A stretch of 64,000 bases of DNA from Holophagaceae bacterium (GTDB lineage Bacteria; Acidobacteriota; Holophagae; Holophagales; Holophagaceae): assembly GCA_016722505.1 (NCBI GenBank), contig JADKJH010000002.1, positions 62,001 to 126,000 of the forward strand, given 5' to 3'. The position numbers and the translations under genes are program-made. This document shows, one piece after another, positions 45,029-53,820 of the stretch (its first letter is position 1; each line of letters starts with the position of its first letter). A model generated the notes under the pieces. It did no database searches and was not told the DNA's origin. It was given only the letters and a program-made list of their open reading frames with translations.

Positions 45029-46372
45029 TCACATGGAGGGCGCTGCAGATGCAACGCGCCCGGAAACCTGCATGGAGTTTCCAATGCCTGGGGCCGTGAT
45101 TGGATTCGCTTCATCCAAAGCGATTACCAAACCTTGGGCATCGGCCTGCTCTTTCAGGAATGCAGCGCGGTCCTGGATGTAGCCGTTAAGAACTTCCAGC
45201 ACGGAGGAAAATGAAGCCCGCCCTGTTTCGAACTGTGCCAAAGCCGATTCAAAGGCGGCTTTGGATTGCACAAGCACTGGAGCATACAGCCGGAGAATCC
45301 GGGTGCTGGCCTCCAAGGCGGCGAGACGCTGTTCCGTGGCTTGGGCAAGGCGGCGGCGCTGGTCATCCAGATTGGACTCTTCGGATTTCTGAAGCGCCTC
45401 GTTTTCGGCGATCGCCCGCCGTTGTTTGGTGCGTGACCAAAGCGGAATCGAAACACTGAAGCCGACTTGCCACATGGGATCCAATGCGCCGCGAGGCATG
45501 ATGCCCGCGCTCAAGGCGAAGTCTGGCCGCAATTCCAGTTTCGCCAATTCCACCCGCGATGCCGCGTGCATGATGTGGTGGCGGGAGGAGTGCAGTTCCG
45601 GGCTGCGGTCCTCGGCCTGTTTGATCGCCGCCTCGCGCGGCGGCACCGTGGGTGGGAGCATCCCCTCCAGCAAGGCCCTGGTCTCGATCGGAGCATCCAG
45701 CGGCCTTCCCGCCAGGCGGTCCAGCTCGATGACCTTGGCACGGGCTTCGGACTCCAACCTGAGGGCCTGCTGGGCCGCTTTCATGCGCTCCAATTGGGCT
45801 CGAAGCAGGTCCAGCTGGCTGCCCTGGCCTGCTTCATAGCGGGCTTTGGCAACGGCCTCCGCTTGCTTCCAGATGAGTTCTTGTTCCTTCTGCAGCGCCT
45901 GTTGCCCTCGAACCAGGAGCAGGCCCACATAGGCCCGCCGGAGGTCCGATTCCAAGGTCAGACGGATCCGGTCCACGCTGGCCCTCGCGGCTTCAGCATT
46001 GGCCGAAATAACATCCTCGCGCAACTTGCGTTTACCCGGATACGGAAAGGCCTGGGACGCCATGATCGTCCCCCAGGTGGTCTCCATGCGGCCGATCTCG
46101 AAGCGCTTGAAGCCATCATTCTGGTAGCCAAGCGAAAGCAGGGGATCCGCTAGGCTTCCTGCCTGAGGAATCCTTTCCTCCTCAGCCTCCGCGGCCCGGA
46201 TGGCTGCGGCCAATTGAGGGCTTTTCTCCATCGCTTCCCGGATCAGTTCTCGTAGAACCGGATCCTCGGCTGGAGTGGTTGGAATGGATACTGGGCTGGC
46301 TTGGGCCATGGCTTGGGGTCCCACCATGAATGGCAGGACGGCGGCCAGGACCAAGCGCGAGGAAATGCGCAT
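45029..46372 (-). CDS. cusC: TolC-family outer membrane efflux protein (CusC-like)
   Basis: The 447 aa product has a signal peptide (residues 1-24) and two OEP repeats of long helices, for example NAEAARASVDRIRLTLESDL and LEASTRILRLYAPVLVQS. The second repeat ends with the GRASFSSVLEVLNGYIQ motif common in metal-efflux TolC homologues. It forms the outer-membrane channel for the CusBA pump. It precedes cusB by 13 bp on the same strand. The symbol is by operon position; there is no CusC lipobox. Confidence 0.9.
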   Translation of the reverse strand: MRISSRLVLAAVLPFMVGPQAMAQASPVSIPTTPAEDPVLRELIREAMEKSPQLAAAIRAAEAEEERIPQAGSLADPLLSLGYQNDGFKRFEIGRMETTWGTIMASQAFPYPGKRKLREDVISANAEAARASVDRIRLTLESDLRRAYVGLLLVRGQQALQKEQELIWKQAEAVAKARYEAGQGSQLDLLRAQLERMKAAQQALRLESEARAKVIELDRLAGRPLDAPIETRALLEGMLPPTVPPREAAIKQAEDRSPELHSSRHHIMHAASRVELAKLELRPDFALSAGIMPRGALDPMWQVGFSVSIPLWSRTKQRRAIAENEALQKSEESNLDDQRRRLAQATEQRLAALEASTRILRLYAPVLVQSKAAFESALAQFETGRASFSSVLEVLNGYIQDRAAFLKEQADAQGLVIALDEANPITAPGIGNSMQVSGRVASAAPSM

Positions 46373-46428
46373 GGGAACTCCGGATCATTACTACACTTCG
46401 CGGAAAGCACGGTTTCGCGATAGATGGA

Positions 46429-46848
46429 TCAGATCCGGAGGATTCTCAACTTCGAAAGGCGGTCAGGGACCCTGTCTGGAACACCATCAACAGCCCGGGT
46501 GAATCCTGAGGTTTTAGTTGCCGCAAAAATGGACATGGCCTGCTCGACCACGGCGGGCCAGGGATGTGCATAAGGGTCGCCGATCGCTTTGACGGCCTCG
46601 ACTTCGTCAGGAACCTGGGGCAGCTGCGCTGCCTGAATTGGCGCCTGGCCTCGGCCACAATTGGCCGGAGAAGGTGTTTGATCCTGGCCACAACTGGTTT
46701 GAGGAACTGCCTCGGGCGGGCAACAGGGCTCCTCGCCTGCGCAGCAACAGGCCTTCGGTGGACAGTTGGTAGGCAGGCTCACGGCCCCGCCCACCGCCGA
46801 TGTCATCAGCAGCGAGAAGGCGAAAAAGATGGAGAGGAGCCAGCGCAT
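46429..46848 (-). CDS. Small exported Cys/Pro-rich protein, putative metal binder
   Basis: The product is about 139 aa from ATG 46848 (a GTG two codons upstream is possible; no strong ribosome site). A signal segment (WLLSIFFAFSLLMTSAVGG) is followed by a Cys-dense region NCPPKACCCAGEEPCCPPE and further Cys in QTSCGQDQ and ANCGRGQ. The C-terminal half is ordinary. No family is recognised. As the first gene of the efflux operon, with the YHS protein as the last, a periplasmic metal-binding role is inferred. Confidence 0.65.
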   Translation of the reverse strand: MRWLLSIFFAFSLLMTSAVGGAVSLPTNCPPKACCCAGEEPCCPPEAVPQTSCGQDQTPSPANCGRGQAPIQAAQLPQVPDEVEAVKAIGDPYAHPWPAVVEQAMSIFAATKTSGFTRAVDGVPDRVPDRLSKLRILRI

Positions 46849-47128
46849 GGTCACGTACTTATAGAACGATACGCCGGAACGGGGGCGCGAGAAAGGGATG
46901 GTGTGGCATTTGTGACGCGGGTTGACGGATGGTCGCAATAGAAATCAGGTAACCGGCGCAGCATGCGTGCACCACGGATTGAAAAGCAAGCCGCTCGCGC
47001 GGCACGAAAAGCTTTTTGTGGATGGGGCTCCCTCCGCGCCTGCGGCGCTCCGGCCGCCCGGATGGCTGCGCCCGGTCATGCGGCTTCGACGCTCTCGCGT
47101 CTCGGCCTTGACCTACCGGCGCGCCACC
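46849..47128. other. Gap between the metal-efflux operon and the tRNA region
   Basis: About 280 bp with no supported gene. The minus-strand promoter of the efflux operon should lie just above 46849. A short plus-strand open frame here lacks a ribosome site. Around 47045-47120 the sequence is rich in alternating G and C and shows no recognised element. Confidence 0.4.
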
Positions 47129-47181
47129 GGGTTCGATCCCCATCGCCTGCTCCTAAAAAAAAGGCCCTTCCGGGCCTTTTT

Positions 47182-47207
<26 letters not shown>
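47129..47207. repeat. Inverted copy of the tRNA-Gly 3' end around a terminator
   Basis: The 25 bp at 47129-47153 (GGGTTCGATCCCCATCGCCT followed by GCTCC, plus strand) equals the minus-strand 3' end of the tRNA-Gly gene (47183-47207) with one mismatch. The two arms enclose a smaller terminator hairpin, making a nested palindrome of about 79 bp. No complete second tRNA precedes the plus-strand copy: a matching 5' acceptor half is missing. Confidence 0.85.
47152..47182 (-). terminator. Rho-independent terminator of tRNA-Gly (bidirectional)
   Basis: AAAAAAGGCCC-TTCC-GGGCCTTTTTT forms a GC-rich stem with A and T runs on either side. It starts right after the encoded CCA of the tRNA on the minus strand. 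Confidence 0.9.
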
Positions 47208-47256
<49 letters not shown>

Positions 47257-47266
47257 GGAGATGCCC

Positions 47267-47295
47267 ATGGTAGCTGGATTCAAAGCTTTTGCCAA
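47267..47295 (-). promoter_or_regulatory. Probable promoter of tRNA-Gly
   Basis: TTGGCA (47290-47295) and TACCAT (47267-47272) on the minus strand are spaced 17 bp. The -10 lies 10 bases before the mature tRNA 5' end. It is a reasonable sigma-70 promoter, but the hexamers are not perfect. Confidence 0.55.
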
Positions 47296-47362
47296 TGAGG
47301 CCCGTCTACCCCGGAATGCTGGCCGGGCATGGCCTGCCCAGCCCATCATTCGTTTCAATGGT

Positions 47363-48460
47363 TCAGTCCTTGCCCTTGCCTTCAACCAGCCGCTTGGCTT
47401 CCCGGCGAAGAAGTTCTGGGATGTTACGATCCCGCTGCATGAGCTTCAGGTCGAATTCGATCAGCCTCTTCAATTGGTTCAGGGCGATGGCCAATGGCGT
47501 GCGGGGATTGAAAGCGAGATTTCTCATGATCGCGTATTTTTTCATCCACTCGCGGTTCATGGAGATGATGCGCAGCACCTCTTCCTTCACCGTGCGCATT
47601 TGCGAAATATAGGCCACCTCGCCTTCGCCGATGCGTGGGTTGCGGATCACGTTCACTTGGATCAAGCGGTTGGATTCCCGGATGAGCAAGGTGCGCTCTT
47701 CCTTGCCACCCTTGATGGCAAGCATGATTTTCTGGTTGGTTTTCAAGCGCATCACGCGCTGGGTGAGGCTCAATGGAATCTCTTTGCCATCCAGGTCCAA
47801 GATGGGTTTGAGCAGGCGCTCCCGGACGGCTTCGACATCTTCCTCGGGTGCGGGTTCAGCCTCTTCTTCATCAACCGGAGCTTCCACTGGCATGGGCAAC
47901 TCCGCCCAAGCCTTGTCGAGTTTTCCGGCTATGACGTCTTCCAGGATCTCGATGCGCTCTTCAAAAACTTCCTTGGTGGCCGTGCCCAGCACATGGAAGC
48001 GGTTCTCGTTGACCCGCCGCTTGATGTTGTAGTCACCCTCGGGGTGTTCCTCGATCAGGTCCAGGATCCGCGGGCGCTTCAGCCACATCACCTGGTTGTT
48101 GAGGGGGATTTCCAGCACCGAACCCGGGAGATGGGGCACCGCCTGCTCCATCCATTCCGCGGTCAGGGCCTCGTGAAGCAGGGCCTTCTCCAGCAGGGCC
48201 GGCTCCTTCCGGTGCACCAGGATCACGCCCAGGATATCCGGGTCCTCCACTTCACCTGAGATGGCCATGCTCAGCAGGGACTCCGGCATTTCCATCAGGG
48301 TTTGAAGGCCCCTGGAAGCGAATTGCATTTCGCTGAAAATCGCGCCTGCGATGGCGTGCAGCAGGTCCTGCGGCGGAACCGGAAGGCTACCCCCCAACAG
48401 GGCCATGGCCATGGGTTCGGGCAACTGCTTGGCGATAAATCGCTCGACGAGGGGGTGCAT
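47363..48460 (-). CDS. Conserved hypothetical protein with a C-terminal helical repeat domain
   Basis: The 365 aa product is mainly helical. An N-terminal half (LVERFIAKQLPEPMAMALLG, LLHEALTAEWMEQAVPHL) is linked by an acidic Glu/Pro stretch (about 170-200) to a C-terminal domain. That domain reads SLTQRVMRLKTNQKIMLAIK, NRLIQVNVIRNPRIGEGEV, MNREWMKKYAIMRNLAFNP and LLRREAKRL. I recall similar C-terminal domains in uncharacterised proteins of deltaproteobacteria and acidobacteria. HEAT-like repeats are possible. No signal or membrane segment. Function unknown. Confidence 0.8.
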   Translation of the reverse strand: MHPLVERFIAKQLPEPMAMALLGGSLPVPPQDLLHAIAGAIFSEMQFASRGLQTLMEMPESLLSMAISGEVEDPDILGVILVHRKEPALLEKALLHEALTAEWMEQAVPHLPGSVLEIPLNNQVMWLKRPRILDLIEEHPEGDYNIKRRVNENRFHVLGTATKEVFEERIEILEDVIAGKLDKAWAELPMPVEAPVDEEEAEPAPEEDVEAVRERLLKPILDLDGKEIPLSLTQRVMRLKTNQKIMLAIKGGKEERTLLIRESNRLIQVNVIRNPRIGEGEVAYISQMRTVKEEVLRIISMNREWMKKYAIMRNLAFNPRTPLAIALNQLKRLIEFDLKLMQRDRNIPELLRREAKRLVEGKGKD

Positions 48461-48511
48461 CAGAACTCCGGTGGTGCGTTTGATTCTAGTATCAGGCCAA
48501 CGGCTCCGATG

Positions 48512-49397
48512 TCACTGGGACGCTTCCGGGTCCACTTCCGGCGCAGTGGGTGGGGGCTCTTCTGGAGTCTTTGGATGGATCCATTGTCCTTCGGCGTTGA
48601 ACCGACCCACCCAGGTTTCGCCGACACTTTGCCCATGGCGGACCACCCGCCCTGCCACTTCGAGGCTCACCACGCCAGCGTTGTCCAGGATGATGGTGAA
48701 GGCCCCCTTCACGCGCAAAAGCCAGGGTTCGCTCACCTGTAGCATACGTTTTTCATCCAGGCCATCGGCCACGATGTGGACTGGCGAGGCATCCTGGGCC
48801 CGCAACGCCACCAACAAGCCTTCATCGGTCCGAGGCGCTTCAGGCAACACCTCGCCCAGCACGGGATAATCACGGTTGGTGCCCCGCAGGGGAGCATGGG
48901 CCTCTGCCACAGGTTGCAGGACCGGATGTGTCCCGGAATGTTGTCCTTTATTTTCGTTCACCGCCCCGCGCTTGAGATTAGGACCGGGAACCACCAGCCA
49001 TGCTAAAAGGCCGATGGAGCCCGCCGCAAGCACGCCCATGACAATGCGCTCGAGCCGCTCCTGCTTTGGATCGGGAGAATCCTCGGCCATGCTGCCGGGA
49101 AGGGATTCCCAGGCTGCCTGATGCTCGGCCAGGTCCACCTCCAGACGCTCGGCGACCTGCCGGACCAGTGGGCGTTCACCTCCGGTTGGAAGCTGTTCAT
49201 AGACATCAGCTTCAAGGGACCGCAGCACGGATTCCTGCAAGTTCAAATCCCGGGCCAACCACTCAAGGCTCAGTCCCTTGGCTTCCCGCGCCTGGCGAAG
49301 CAGCGTTCCGAGGGATTTGCGCTCGACGTGGGCCGGGGGGGGGGGGGCGGGGGGGGGGGGCGAGGAGCGGGCGGTCCCCCTCGTCCTTGTTAGTCAT
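48512..49397 (-). pseudogene. RodZ-like protein (HTH_25, TM, DUF4115), frame broken in a poly-G/C tract
   Basis: The C-terminal 248 codons (48512-49258) read continuously, and the same frame extends up through SLGTLLRQAREAKGLSLEW, the HTH_25 helix-turn-helix typical of RodZ. A TM segment follows (VMGVLAAGSIGLLAWLVV), then a periplasmic DUF4115-like beta domain (WLLRVKGAFTIILDNAG). The only good start, ATG 49397, overlaps the MoxR stop (ATGA). Between them lie 13 G and 12 G runs (plus strand 49335-49347 and 49349-49360) that encode a Pro-rich stretch. One base must be removed, or two added, to join the frames. This may be a sequencing error or a phase-variable tract. Confidence 0.75.
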
Positions 49398-50362
49398 TTC
49401 CAGCCGACGGGAGTTTCCACCAACACCCGCGCCAATTGGTCCCGTCGTTCACCACGATTGAGACGGCGGTCATCCATAGTGCCTCGGTGAGCCATCACAT
49501 CAGAGAGGGTCGCCTGCAAATCGTCAGGCGTGATGAACTCCCGCGCCTCAAGCCAGGCTTCGGCTTGCGAGAGCGCCACCCAATGCCTTACCGCGCGGGT
49601 TGAGCAAAAACCACCGCCATTGCGGATCCTGTTCACCACCCGCTCCACATAATCCAACACCGCATCAGAAACTTTCACCCTCCGCACGGCGGCCCTCACC
49701 GCCCGCCATCCCGCGAGATCGAGCGAAGCCTGCAAGCTGTCCAGGCGCTCGGCGCCAGCCTGGCCAGTGATGACTTTGCGCTCGTTCACCGGATCTGGAT
49801 AACCCAGGTGCAACACGCACGCGAAACGGTCCAATTGCGACTCCGGCAGCGGGAAAGTGCCCGCGTGGTCCATGGGATTTTGGGTAGCGATGACGAAGAA
49901 GGGATCCGGTAATTGATGGGAACTGCGGTCCAGCGTCACCTGGCCTTCCACCATGACTTCCAGCAGCGCGCTTTGGGTTTTCGGGCCGATGCGGTTCAGT
50001 TCATCCAACAGAAGCACATTGCAGAATACGGGTCCCTGTTGAAAACGGAAGGATTTGGTTTCCGTGTCCCAAAGGTGCACACCCAGCAGATCCGAAGGCA
50101 GCAGGTCGTTGGTGCCCTGGACCCGCTGGAAGCTGCCGCCCAGCAGCCGCGACAGCCCTTTGGCCAAAGTCGTCTTGCCTACACCCGGCAGATCTTCCAC
50201 CAGGACGTGGCCGCCTGAAAGCAGCACCGCCAGCGCCCGGCGGACTTGCACTTCCTTGCCCACCACCACGGCCGAGAGAGCCGCCAGCCCAATGTTCACC
50301 TTCGCCCGCCCCTCGGCGATGGCGCTTGGGTCGAATGCTGTGGCGATGGAAGTCGGTGTCAT
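49394..50362 (-). CDS. MoxR-type AAA+ ATPase
   Basis: The product is about 322 aa from ATG 50362; a TTG 12 bases upstream is an alternative. The MoxR set is complete: VLVEDLPGVGKTTLAKGLS (Walker A), LLLDELNRIGPKTQSALLE (Walker B), VIATQNPMDHAGTFPLPESQLDRF (sensor 1 and Arg finger region) and CSTRAVRHW (sensor 2). MoxR ATPases act as chaperones for vWA proteins or complexes. No vWA gene is adjacent; instead the gene is coupled by ATGA to the RodZ-like gene. The partner is unknown. Confidence 0.93.
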   Translation of the reverse strand: MTPTSIATAFDPSAIAEGRAKVNIGLAALSAVVVGKEVQVRRALAVLLSGGHVLVEDLPGVGKTTLAKGLSRLLGGSFQRVQGTNDLLPSDLLGVHLWDTETKSFRFQQGPVFCNVLLLDELNRIGPKTQSALLEVMVEGQVTLDRSSHQLPDPFFVIATQNPMDHAGTFPLPESQLDRFACVLHLGYPDPVNERKVITGQAGAERLDSLQASLDLAGWRAVRAAVRRVKVSDAVLDYVERVVNRIRNGGGFCSTRAVRHWVALSQAEAWLEAREFITPDDLQATLSDVMAHRGTMDDRRLNRGERRDQLARVLVETPVGWK

Positions 50363-50503
50363 GAAGGTCCGCAACGTGAACCCTTATGTTCGCAGAACCG
50401 GGCGTTACGAGGTATGAGCTTGTGAGGCGCGGGGATTAAGGAGCTGAGTGTGAGGCCATGCTTCACCTCATCCCTCGAATCGTTGAGCCATGAGGAATGC
50501 CCC

Positions 50504-50534
50504 TACCGTTCGGGGGGCAAAAATATACCGTTCG
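50504..50534 (+). promoter_or_regulatory. Two direct repeats spaced 22 bp upstream of the metalloprotease gene
   Basis: TACCGTTCG occurs at 50504-50512 and again at 50526-50534, 22 bp apart (two helical turns), about 125 bp before the protease start. The spacing suits a tandem operator, but no regulator is known. The rest of the 296 bp divergent gap (50363-50658) shows nothing firm except the AGGAG site seven bases before ATG 50659. Confidence 0.35.
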
Positions 50535-50658
50535 CGGGAATCCGGGTGTCGAACCCCAATCCGAGGCTAGGGTTTGGACAAGCCCCGTTGGAACTCGAAG
50601 GAACGCCAACCGCCAGATCCAGATTGAAGTCAGTACACATTTTTACAGGAGAACATGA

Positions 50659-51171
50659 ATGCTTCGACGAACCTTTTTCCTTGGCTGCGCCCTGGTCTGT
50701 TCGGCCCTACTTGCCCAGACACCTCCAAGCCCCACGGGCCAATCTACGAGTTCCACGCTAGTTCCGATTGGAGGGGGCGACGGCAATCCCCCATCCGGTG
50801 GGACGGCTGGGATCACACTCCAGTGCAACATTTTGGGGGCGACCACCACGCCTACGGTCGTAACGGGGAAGCTTAGCCATCTGGGGGGAGATGTTGGTTT
50901 CAACCTCCCATGGAATGGGAAAACCTCTGTCCCTCCAAAGGGCCGGGCAGTACTCCAATTCGACACAGTCCATGTTGGCGGTAGTGATTTTGTGCCCCTG
51001 CCGTCCAATCGCGTCCTCCAGTACGGAAACCAGAGTGCTTGCGCCGTCACTTTCGTCCCTCCCTCCACTTCGGTCGGGTTTATCTCTGGTCTTGAAATCA
51101 CGCAGGGAACGCAGACTTCGGCCAATAGTGTTCCCTTGCAGATCGGCAAGAAAGCCCGTCTGAAAATCATG
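50659..51171 (+). pseudogene. Secreted metzincin metalloprotease, N-terminal part before a frameshift
   Basis: The ATG at 50659 follows AGGAG by seven bases; an overlapping ATG at 50655 is in the wrong frame. A signal peptide (FFLGCALVCSALLAQ) leads into a beta-rich domain. The segment GLEITQGTQTSANSVPLQIG, followed by KKARLKI, is the type of block that in bacterial surface proteases introduces the next Ig-like module, and it is cut directly by a frame change near 51165-51172. One added base joins it to the downstream frame. The corrected gene spans 50659-52385 and about 575 aa. Confidence 0.8.
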
Positions 51172-52385
51172 GGATGCGGTCTCATTTCTCATGGGCCAAT
51201 TACACCGTGGATGTAACCGTCAATGGGCAGACCACCAGCTTTGGTTTATCAGATTCGGTGTCTCCCGCCGTGAACAACGGGGGCTGGGACGGGGACCAAA
51301 TCGCGAGATACACTTCCCTGGATCTTCCCGATTACCTGGTCTGGTCCGGAATGGTGGTCACGGTAAAGATGACCAACGCCCCGGCTGCTCCCTTTGGGCG
51401 GACGGATATCTTCCCGACCACCATGACCCTCAGCCCTTCGATTCTGATTCCCAATTGGGGTTCCTTGCCGGTTCGGGTCGTCCTCCTTACCCAAGGCGGC
51501 AATATTCCTCCGATATATCAGGACGTAACTGCTTGGTCAGCCATGATGGACCGCATCAATACACTCCTACCATGGGCAGATTTGCGTGCCAATACGACCT
51601 TTTACGGTCCTTTTGCCCTTGAGACTTTTACCCCTGCCAGTGGGGATCTGAATGACCCAATGAATTGGTGGAATAGCATCACGTGGGGTTTGTATCACCA
51701 ACTTAAGGGAGGCTACCCGATCATCGGAATCATTGACCAAATGGCCCCGCGTGGACATTTTTTGGGATCCCAAGGGATTAAAGGATTAACTGCTGTCTCC
51801 AATGGAGCCATGCTTCCGGCAGCCGCTATCCTTACCTGGGATGCTGATCCCGTGGCTTCCGCGCAGTACTTCGCGCATGAATTCGGCCATACCTCCGGTC
51901 GGCACCACGCCCCCAGCGTGAATCCGCAGGGCCAAGTGGCAAACGATCCCGATTATTACTACCCCTACCAAACAGGCAATTCCAGTGTTGGCGCCATGGC
52001 GACCTTCTTTGATACCTTTGCTACCAACGAATATGCCCCGTCCAGGGGTGCCACGGGAAGCTCAACGGAGAATCAAGATTCTCAACAATCCCACGAACTA
52101 ATGGGCTATGGGGGCTGGTTTTTTAGCAAGGGCACCAGCGATTACACCTTTGATGGAATCCGGCAGTACTGGGGCGTTTGGAGCATAGTCCCAGGCAGTG
52201 GCATTTCCACTGGGTTGGCCCCTGCGCAGACCATGGCTGCTCCCTATGTTTTGGCATCTGAACAGGTCAGGAATGCTGCGGCTCCAGTTCATCCTGTCCC
52301 CAGGCTTGTTCAAGAAGCTTTGGCCATGAAGGATGCGAAAGCCGCCTACGAAAAGATCAAACCCACCCTTGCCGGAATCCAATGA
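51172..52385 (+). pseudogene. Secreted metzincin metalloprotease, catalytic part after a frameshift
   Basis: The reading frame continues with WANYTVDVTVNGQTTSFGL and leads to the catalytic zinc motif HEFGHTSGRHH (51876-51908), a full HExxHxxGxxH metzincin signature. A Met-turn-like ELMGYGGW (Met at 52101) follows about 60 residues later. The family within metzincins is not certain; M66-like and gametolysin-like groups are candidates. The C terminus is helical. Its TGA overlaps the ATG of the first lipoprotein gene (52382), so protease and lipoproteins are probably translated together. Confidence 0.85.
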
Positions 52386-53095
52386 GAAGGGATAGGTTGA
52401 TGATGATGAAGCTAACCTGTCGCCTGCCCACTTGCCTTCTGGTGCTCACCGTTGGAACCACCCTCGCATGCGGCGGGGGTGGAGGCACCAAAGACCCTGT
52501 TGATCCTGGCAAACTCTGGGTTATGCCTAGCCCTGCTTTCATGACACCCGGGGCTAGACTGGTCTTTTCAGCGGTGCCAGAAGTCAACGCAGAGGCACCG
52601 TATATCAATACGGCCGCATGGTCGGTGGTTGAACCCAATGGAGGAAGTGTCCAGGCCAATGGGCGCGGGGAAACCGCCACCTATACGGCACCAGCCAATC
52701 TAGGCACCTTTCATCTGAAGGCTGTGAGTGAATACGGAACCTCGCGCTACGTGCCACAGGCAGGGACGATCCAGATTGTTGATCAGAAAGGGGTGAGTGT
52801 ATCGGTGTATCCGGCTTCTTTTACCCTTACAAGGGGGTCAACAGGAGCCTATCCAAAACCGGTTGCGACAGTGAATCCACTCACTAACCACCATGTGTTG
52901 TGGTCAGTTGTGGAGCCAGGATTCGAGGGGCCGAACCTAATCCGTATTCAAACTGATGATCAACTAAACACATGTCTAATCGTCTATAACGATACGGCCA
53001 TTGATAACGTTCCTGGAACACTCTTTCATATCCGTGCCCAAAGCGTGGAAGTCCCCACCGCCTTTGCGCTGGTTGAATTCCAGGTTCAGCGATGA
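52382..53095 (+). CDS. Lipoprotein with two Ig-like domains (tandem paralogue 1)
   Basis: The product is up to 237 aa (ATG 52382 overlaps the protease stop; ATG 52400 is an alternative). The signal ends in a good lipobox, GTTLAC, followed by five Gly, so Cys is lipidated. Domain 1 (about 50-130) has PSPAFMTPGARLVFSAVPEV and a strand pattern ending GETATYTAPANLGTFHLKAV, typical of bacterial Ig-like folds. Domain 2 (about 140-237) starts VSVSVYPASFTL. Function unknown. It belongs to the protease operon. Confidence 0.88.
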   Translation: MRRDRLMMMKLTCRLPTCLLVLTVGTTLACGGGGGTKDPVDPGKLWVMPSPAFMTPGARLVFSAVPEVNAEAPYINTAAWSVVEPNGGSVQANGRGETATYTAPANLGTFHLKAVSEYGTSRYVPQAGTIQIVDQKGVSVSVYPASFTLTRGSTGAYPKPVATVNPLTNHHVLWSVVEPGFEGPNLIRIQTDDQLNTCLIVYNDTAIDNVPGTLFHIRAQSVEVPTAFALVEFQVQR

Positions 53096-53108
53096 TGCCG
53101 TGTGACGG

Positions 53109-53807
53109 ATGATCATGGATTCGCCCTCACGCCGATCCAACGCCCTTCTTGTTTTTGCGCTTGGAACCACCCTCGCCTGCGGCGGGGGTGGAGGCAGCAA
53201 AGATCCCGTAGACCCTGGCAAGCTATGGGTTCAGCCCAGCCCAGCTTTTATGACGCCAGGGGCCAGGCTGATTTTTTCGGCGGTGCCAGAGGTCCGCTCC
53301 GAGGCACCGTATATTCGCACAGCCACATGGTCGGTGCTTGAACCCAACGGGGGAAGTGTCCAAGCCATTGGAAGCGGGGAAACCGCTACCTATACGGCAC
53401 CAGCCAATCCAGGTACTTTCCACCTGAAGGCAGTCACGGAATATGGTAATTCCCGCTACGTGCCCCAGCCGGGAACGATCCAGGTGGTGGACACAAAAGG
53501 GGTAAACGTTTCTGTAAATCCGGCTTTATTAGTGATAATAAAAGGAGGCTCGGGGCCAGCTCCTCGCTTTTTCTCCGCAATAGCGCCACTCAGCAACACC
53601 AATGTGACCTGGACACTGGTTGAGCCGGAATACCAAGGCCCAGGACTCATGCAGCTAACCCCAGAGAACATTACTCGTAGTTGTTACCTTACTTGGGGGA
53701 ACGATGCCGCTTTGGATCGTCTCCCCGGCACCCTCTTTCACATCCGTGTCCAAAGCGTGGAAGTCCCCAGCGCCTTCGCGCTGGTTGAAGTCCAGGTCCA
53801 ACGCTAA
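53109..53807 (+). CDS. Lipoprotein with two Ig-like domains (tandem paralogue 2)
   Basis: The product is 232 aa, beginning 13 bases after paralogue 1. It has the same lipobox (GTTLAC with five Gly) and the same domain 1, WVQPSPAFMTPGARLIFSAV. Domain 2 diverges (VNVSVNPALLVIIKG). The C-terminal strand LFHIRVQSVEVPSAFALVEV is shared with the other copies. DNA identity with copy 3 is visibly high over domain 1, so the duplication is fairly recent while domain 2 evolves faster. Confidence 0.88.
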   Translation: MIMDSPSRRSNALLVFALGTTLACGGGGGSKDPVDPGKLWVQPSPAFMTPGARLIFSAVPEVRSEAPYIRTATWSVLEPNGGSVQAIGSGETATYTAPANPGTFHLKAVTEYGNSRYVPQPGTIQVVDTKGVNVSVNPALLVIIKGGSGPAPRFFSAIAPLSNTNVTWTLVEPEYQGPGLMQLTPENITRSCYLTWGNDAALDRLPGTLFHIRVQSVEVPSAFALVEVQVQR

Positions 53808-53820
53808 TGCCGGGTTGCAG

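Noticed and set aside
47058..47153. Possible second tRNA on the plus strand
   Set aside because: The T arm and 3' acceptor are present, but there is no matching 5' acceptor half, D arm or anticodon arm at the right distance.
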